Shown here: piece after piece, positions 6,881 through 11,183 of the stretch
How the letters are laid out: every line of letters begins with the position of its first letter
Numbering within the stretch: position 1 is the first letter of the stretch
From: Cytophagales bacterium
GTDB taxonomy: Bacteria; Bacteroidota; Bacteroidia; Cytophagales; Spirosomataceae
Reading direction: 5' to 3'
Assembly (NCBI GenBank): GCA_028868395.1
Contig: JAGWUO010000013.1
Location: forward strand, 1-11,183
DNA length: 11,183 nt
The notes under the pieces: generated by a model
What the model was told of the DNA's origin: nothing
The model's input: only the letters and a program-made list of their open reading frames with translations
Database searches by the model: none
Program-made: the position numbers and the translations under genes

Positions 6881-6951
6881 AGCTTAGCAATTTACATTCA
6901 TGCAACGCAATAACCAATTTATTGACTTATTTTGTGGGTAATTCCAATACC
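6881..6951. promoter_or_regulatory. Shared 71-base divergent promoter region of the PorP-like and cargo genes
   Basis: Both start codons face away from this short AT-rich stretch, so it must hold the promoters for both genes unless they are transcribed from elsewhere. On the plus strand TTATTTTG at 6927-6934 is one base from the TAnnTTTG consensus and would place the transcript start shortly before the ATG at 6952. On the minus strand a TAAATTGC element lies close to the start codon. Neither has a clear -33 partner, so exact sites are uncertain. Confidence 0.4.
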
Positions 6952-9705
6952 ATGTACCGGATCTTGTTTCTTCTTCTTGTTTCGCTGTCGGCTATCGCTC
7001 AAGTTCCTAGAACGATTGAGGTTAGAAACAATTGTATTAACCAGTGCAATAATTGTACGGATGCGCCTGCCGGAACGGTATTTGAAATTCGGGATGTGTA
7101 TCCGGCGAATGCGACCTATTTGTGGGATTTTGGAGAGGCAGGTGCAACCTCTAATGCAAGAACGGGGGTATATCAATATTGTAATCCGGGGACGAAGAAA
7201 GTGTCTTTGACAGTGACATCTGGCGGTACAACCACCGTTTATGGACCGCAGGATGTGAAAATTGGAGCCTTGCCTGATTTTATTTTGGGTAAAGATGCAA
7301 ATGACACGACCTTAATGATTTGCAAAGGTGATCCGGTGGTGCTGAATGCGTTCGGGAGTGTTTCCAAACCATCCTTTCCGGTGGGTGTTTCTTGGTTTCC
7401 GAAAGGTCAGACGACAGATACGATTCGCGTCTCGGAATCAGGATGCTATTCCGTAGTCGTTACAGATTTAAGTTCTGGTTGTGCAGCAGAGGCTAAAATG
7501 GAGGTGAAAATTTGCGGGGAGAAGCCGAAGGCAGGAGGAGAGGATGGCTGGAATTTTGGCACAAACGTATCTTTGAAATTTACGGGTGGATCATCCACTC
7601 CCACGGCAGCTAGAGGTCCCATGAGAACTCCGGAGGGGGTGGCTAAGATGACAGATGAGAATAATGATTTGATTTTCTATACCAATGGTTCCCGGGTCTA
7701 TGCAAAGGATAATTCCTTGGTCGCGCAAGGACTAAATGGGGATACAACCCAGATTCAAGGGGTCGCTATTCTCCCCAAAACGACTTGCAAGGGTTGTCAA
7801 GCAGAATATTACATTTTTACGATGCGCAAGAATACAGCTGGACAAAATCAGGTGTATTACAGTATTTACGATCGAAAACTGAATGGGGGAAAGGGAGGAG
7901 TCTCTATCAAAAATCAATTTCTAAGTCCGGCTCCTTCGGCCGAGCGATTGGGTGTCGCGGTAGGTGGCGGGGATTATTATTGGCTACAAACCCAAGACCT
8001 TGATTCCACCATTTTACGAACGTTTAAAGTGTCTAAAGCGGGTATTTCAGCTCCTATTGAATCGAGTGCGAAGACTCCTGTAAAGGGGCCTACGGCATCC
8101 TCTCATTTTTCTCGAGATGGCAAAGTGTTAGCCATCGCCTACGTTAGTCCTCCGTCGAATCAGGTGGATATCTATGATTTTGATGTGGCGACCGGAAAAA
8201 CCACCTTTAGGTATCGGATATCGCTTGCGAATAGTCCCTATGGGGTCGAGTTTTCAGCTGATGGTAAAATGGTGTATGCCTCAGTGAATGTGGGTCCTAA
8301 TGCCCAGATTTGGCAATATTCCATTGCATCGAAGGATTCGAGTGCCATGCAAAAGTCGAAGAGTCTCTTGTGGTCTGGTCCAGGAAAAATAGGGGCTCTT
8401 CAGGGAGATCCTTCCAGCGGTTCGATTATTTATGCAGCCTTTCAGGGAAGTTCCAGCTTAGGTAAAATTGTGAATCCGGACATATCGCTAAAGGACTCAA
8501 CGCGAACAGTTAGGGCGTCTTTTGTTCGAAATGGCCTGAATTTGGCAGCTGGAACTACGAGTGGTTTGGGATTACCATTATCCATTGTATTGACACCAAA
8601 GCCATCTTCGACGCCTAGTATTCAACAAAGTTGCGATGGGACGACTTATCATTTTAAAGTGAGTCAAGATCTGTGTGATCCGATTAAAAATGACCGCTTG
8701 GATTGGAAAATTTACCGTAGCACCTTAGATCCTACGCGGAATGCGGATGGTTTATTGGTTCCATTGAATCCATCGGGGACCTTGCTCTATTCCTATACAG
8801 GTACAGAAATGACCTATGATTTTAAGCAAGCGGGGGATTATGTGGTGACGGTGGCTATTAGTAATTCCTGTTTGACGAATTATATGCTGGACGCATCCGC
8901 CTATCATGTGGAGTTACTAGATCCATTCATATTGCCTGCGTCGTATACGTTAATTTGTAAGGAAGATGCCTTAATAGGTCCTACTTCCGTTCCTCCGGTA
9001 GCCTCTTTTACCTATAATTGGAGTACAGGAGAGTCTTCTCGATTTATTCGTGTGCCTAAGCCGAGTGGTAATTACACCCTCGAAATTAAGGAGAATGCCT
9101 CTGGTTGCTCCATTAAAAAGGAAACCCAGGTGAATTTTACGACGAATCCTTTGGCAGTGAAAAAGGCCGATGGAATTATTTGTAACGATAAACCGCTTTC
9201 CCCCTATATCGTTCCTATTACTCCAATACCTGCGAATTTGCAGGTTTCTTGGCAGGCTAATCCAGGAATTGTCTCGGGTTGGAATTCGAAAGATCTACAG
9301 ATTAATCGCAGTGGAATCTATCTGTTTACCTTGCGGGATAGCGATGGCTGTGAGCTAAAAGATAGTGTTAGAATTGAAGATAAATGTGATGCGGTGTTGA
9401 TCGCTCCTACGGTATTTACGCCTAACGGGGATGGTCATAACGATGTTTTTGAGCCTTCTTACAACTGGAATGAACCCACTGCGACTTATCCTAAATCGAG
9501 GACTCAGGTGATTTCCTTAGAAATTTACAACCGCTGGGGAGAGCAACTGTATAGCACGAAAGGGCCTACATTTACCTGGGACGGCATGTATAATGGTGCC
9601 AAAGTTCCTCAAGAAACATACGCCTATATCATACGCTACCAAGCGATTGATTATCCCGAAAAGGGTGTGCAAGAAAAACGCGGTGCCGTGGTCGTTGTAT
9701 ATTAG
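6952..9705 (+). CDS. Secreted PKD/beta-propeller protein with T9SS type B C-terminal domain
   Basis: This encodes 917 residues. The frame opens at a TTG at 6922, but the ATG at 6952 starts a clean signal peptide (MYRILFLLLVSLSAIA, cleaved before Gln-Val), so I use it. Order: a PKD-like domain (about 20-105, with YLWDFGEAG around 56-64 and the closing YQYCNPGTKKVSLTV); an Ig-like domain (about 110-190); a WD40/YVTN-like beta-propeller (about 199-548, with repeats such as SHFSRDGKVLAIAYV and GVEFSADGKMVYASV); then several PKD/Ig-like modules (about 560-812); and the gliding-motility-associated C-terminal domain (818-917), with APTVFTPNGDGHNDVFEP, LEIYNRWGEQLYST and TYAYIIRYQA. That last domain (CHU_C, TIGR04131-type) is the T9SS type B secretion signal. 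The protein is therefore predicted to cross the outer membrane and be released or held on the surface. No enzymatic motif is visible; binding or adhesion is an inference from the architecture. It is divergent from its likely export partner. Confidence 0.9.
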   Translation: MYRILFLLLVSLSAIAQVPRTIEVRNNCINQCNNCTDAPAGTVFEIRDVYPANATYLWDFGEAGATSNARTGVYQYCNPGTKKVSLTVTSGGTTTVYGPQDVKIGALPDFILGKDANDTTLMICKGDPVVLNAFGSVSKPSFPVGVSWFPKGQTTDTIRVSESGCYSVVVTDLSSGCAAEAKMEVKICGEKPKAGGEDGWNFGTNVSLKFTGGSSTPTAARGPMRTPEGVAKMTDENNDLIFYTNGSRVYAKDNSLVAQGLNGDTTQIQGVAILPKTTCKGCQAEYYIFTMRKNTAGQNQVYYSIYDRKLNGGKGGVSIKNQFLSPAPSAERLGVAVGGGDYYWLQTQDLDSTILRTFKVSKAGISAPIESSAKTPVKGPTASSHFSRDGKVLAIAYVSPPSNQVDIYDFDVATGKTTFRYRISLANSPYGVEFSADGKMVYASVNVGPNAQIWQYSIASKDSSAMQKSKSLLWSGPGKIGALQGDPSSGSIIYAAFQGSSSLGKIVNPDISLKDSTRTVRASFVRNGLNLAAGTTSGLGLPLSIVLTPKPSSTPSIQQSCDGTTYHFKVSQDLCDPIKNDRLDWKIYRSTLDPTRNADGLLVPLNPSGTLLYSYTGTEMTYDFKQAGDYVVTVAISNSCLTNYMLDASAYHVELLDPFILPASYTLICKEDALIGPTSVPPVASFTYNWSTGESSRFIRVPKPSGNYTLEIKENASGCSIKKETQVNFTTNPLAVKKADGIICNDKPLSPYIVPITPIPANLQVSWQANPGIVSGWNSKDLQINRSGIYLFTLRDSDGCELKDSVRIEDKCDAVLIAPTVFTPNGDGHNDVFEPSYNWNEPTATYPKSRTQVISLEIYNRWGEQLYSTKGPTFTWDGMYNGAKVPQETYAYIIRYQAIDYPEKGVQEKRGAVVVVY

Positions 9706-11183
9706 TACGCGCGAACCTCGATACCTTTCATGAAATTCACAAAGGCTTTATTCACTACTTGGTTTCCACCCGGTGTAGGGAAGTTACCCGTGAAATACCA
9801 ATCGCCTAAATGATCTGGGCAGGCCTTGTTCAAGTTTTCTACTGTCTGGTACACGATCGAAAGTTCTGCTTTCAGGCCTTTAGGGCGCACAATTTCCGCA
9901 ATTTTATTCGAGATTTCTTCGTCAGTAAATGGCGCATAAATGGCTTTTACATAGTTTTCTTCCGTCGCTGTTCCATTTTCCAGGGCATTCAAGCAACGTA
10001 AATTCACTTCGTCCAAGATGTTCTCTAATCCACGTTCTTGTAAAAGAGCTAAAGCGGCACGGAAGGCAACGAATTCCTTCATTTTCGACATATCGATACC
10101 ATAGCAATCGGGGTAGCGAATTTGAGGAGCGGAAGAAACGATAACGATTTTCTTAGGGGATAATTTATCCAATAATTTCAAGATACTTTTCTCCAGAGTG
10201 GTTCCGCGAACGATGGAATCATCGATAATCACGACTGAATCAACATCCTTATTAATTACCTCGTAGGTTGTGTCGTATACGTGCGCCACCATATCGTCGC
10301 GTTGATCATCAGAAGTGATGAAAGTACGCACTTTTACGTCTTTGGAAATTAACTTTTCCACCCGTGGGCGGAAGGTGAGTAATTCTTCTAGTTCTTCTTC
10401 GAAAAGGATGCCTTCCATGATGGCATTCTTACGTTCTTTGGCCAAATGGTCCTCTAAGCCATCAATCATTCCTAAAAAGGCAGTTTCCGCCGTGTTAGGG
10501 ATGTAGGAGAATACCGTATTCTTCAGGTCGTGATTGACTTCACTCAAAATTTGAGGAATCAATAGCTGGCCTAGTTTTTTACGCTCGTGGTAGATATCTG
10601 GATCGGATCCGCGAGAGAAATAGATGCGTTCGAAAGAGCAGGACTTTTGCTCTAAACGGTCAATGAATGGCACTTCTTTCACGTTGCCATCAATGTCAAT
10701 GATCAGGGCGTGGCCTGGAGTAATCTCCTTGATTTGATTGTATGCGCAGTTGAAAGAGGTTTTAATCGCCTGCTTTTCCGAAGCTACTACAGCCACCTCA
10801 TCGTCTACATAATAGAATGCAGGGCGAATTCCCGCAGGGTCACGTGCCACAAAAGAGGCGCCATAACCGGTCATTCCTACCATCGCATATCCACCATCAA
10901 AATCTTTGCAAGAACGCTCTAAAACGCGTTTCAAGTCAATTTCTTGGGCAATTATGTCAGATAATTCTGGGTTCTCGTATTGGTCTTTGTATTTGCCAAA
11001 TTGGCGTTGATTCTCTTCATCTAAAAAGTGACCGATCTTTTCCATCACGGTAACGGTGTCCACTTTTTCTTTCGGGTGCTGACCTAGGGAAACGAGTTTG
11101 TTGAATAAATCGTCCACATTCGTCATGTTGAAATTACCCGCCATCACGAGGTTACGGCTTCTCCAGTTGTTTTGACGCAACAT
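9702..11183 (-). CDS. purF: Amidophosphoribosyltransferase PurF (N-terminal end outside window)
   Basis: The frame is open to the edge of the window, so these 493 residues are the C-terminal part. The Met at the edge is internal, and the N-terminal nucleophile Cys lies outside. PurF makes 5-phosphoribosylamine from PRPP and glutamine, the first committed step of purine synthesis. The visible glutaminase (Ntn-hydrolase) part has DFDGGYAMVGMTGYG and ARDPAGIRPAFYY (visible residues 95-125). The phosphoribosyltransferase part has RTFITSDDQRDD at 286-297, the PRPP loop VVIIDDSIVRGTT with DDSIVRGTT at 321-329, and SSAPQIRYPDCYGIDM from 350. A segment between the two parts (about 230-285), plus the long tail after residue 380, makes it longer than the E. 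coli enzyme, as I recall for Bacteroidota homologues. Its TAA (9702-9704) overlaps the stop codon of the convergent gene. Confidence 0.93.
   Translation of the reverse strand: MLRQNNWRSRNLVMAGNFNMTNVDDLFNKLVSLGQHPKEKVDTVTVMEKIGHFLDEENQRQFGKYKDQYENPELSDIIAQEIDLKRVLERSCKDFDGGYAMVGMTGYGASFVARDPAGIRPAFYYVDDEVAVVASEKQAIKTSFNCAYNQIKEITPGHALIIDIDGNVKEVPFIDRLEQKSCSFERIYFSRGSDPDIYHERKKLGQLLIPQILSEVNHDLKNTVFSYIPNTAETAFLGMIDGLEDHLAKERKNAIMEGILFEEELEELLTFRPRVEKLISKDVKVRTFITSDDQRDDMVAHVYDTTYEVINKDVDSVVIIDDSIVRGTTLEKSILKLLDKLSPKKIVIVSSAPQIRYPDCYGIDMSKMKEFVAFRAALALLQERGLENILDEVNLRCLNALENGTATEENYVKAIYAPFTDEEISNKIAEIVRPKGLKAELSIVYQTVENLNKACPDHLGDWYFTGNFPTPGGNQVVNKAFVNFMKGIEVRAY

Noticed and set aside
6922..6951. 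Upstream TTG start for the secreted-protein gene
   Set aside because: It would add ten residues ahead of a clean signal peptide starting at the ATG at 6952, and it would lie upstream of the only promoter-like element seen.
9810..11053. Several plus-strand open frames of 60-80 codons opposite purF
   Set aside because: They overlap a strongly conserved coding region in antisense, have no recognisable content, and are explained by codon composition.

Overview
This window comes from a member of the Bacteroidota, most likely in or near the order Cytophagales. The evidence is a PorP/SprF-family protein paired with a protein carrying a type IX secretion (T9SS) type B C-terminal domain, a TonB-dependent receptor ending in Phe, a Bacteroidota-style promoter (TTTG, then TATCTTTG), few Shine-Dalgarno sequences, and a NusA that ends in one short C-terminal domain. 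I do not name a genus. I see no tRNA, rRNA, CRISPR array, insertion sequence or phage gene.

Layout: (1) 1-369 holds the 3' end of a TonB-dependent receptor gene. (2) 370-464 is a convergent intergenic stretch built of 7-base repeats in inverted orientation. (3) 465-980, minus strand, encodes a small exported protein that resembles the DUF4833 family. (4) 981-1156 is a divergent intergenic region with a strong promoter, followed at once by a terminator-like hairpin in the leader. (5) 1157-5652 is the housekeeping operon rimP-nusA-infB. (6) 5644-5860 holds a long inverted repeat spanning the infB stop codon, a perfect bidirectional terminator, a small hairpin and a second 7-base tandem repeat. 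(7) 5861-6880 (minus) and 6952-9705 (plus) form a divergent pair: a PorP/SprF-like outer-membrane protein and a 917-residue secreted PKD/beta-propeller protein with a T9SS type B domain. (8) 9702-11183 (minus) is the 3' part of purF, whose stop codon overlaps that of the preceding convergent gene.

How the genes fit together: RimP (30S maturation), NusA (elongation, pausing and termination) and IF2 (initiator tRNA delivery) form the widely conserved transcription/translation operon. A hairpin with a T-tract in its leader makes attenuation, possibly NusA autoregulation, a plausible model. The PorP/SprF-like protein is the likely outer-membrane partner for export of the adjacent type B cargo. 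The TonB receptor, DUF4833-like protein and PurF look like unrelated neighbours.

Codon use differs visibly. nusA and infB lean heavily on TTA for Leu and CGT for Arg, as expected for highly expressed genes, whereas the PorP-like and secreted-protein genes use a mixed set. Most of the window is ordinary core genome. The points worth a second look are the rimP leader hairpin, the two period-7 repeat arrays, the palindrome across the infB stop codon, the Ser-for-Asn change in the IF2 G4 motif, and the cargo/secretion-partner pair. I did not find a convincing new multi-gene system.
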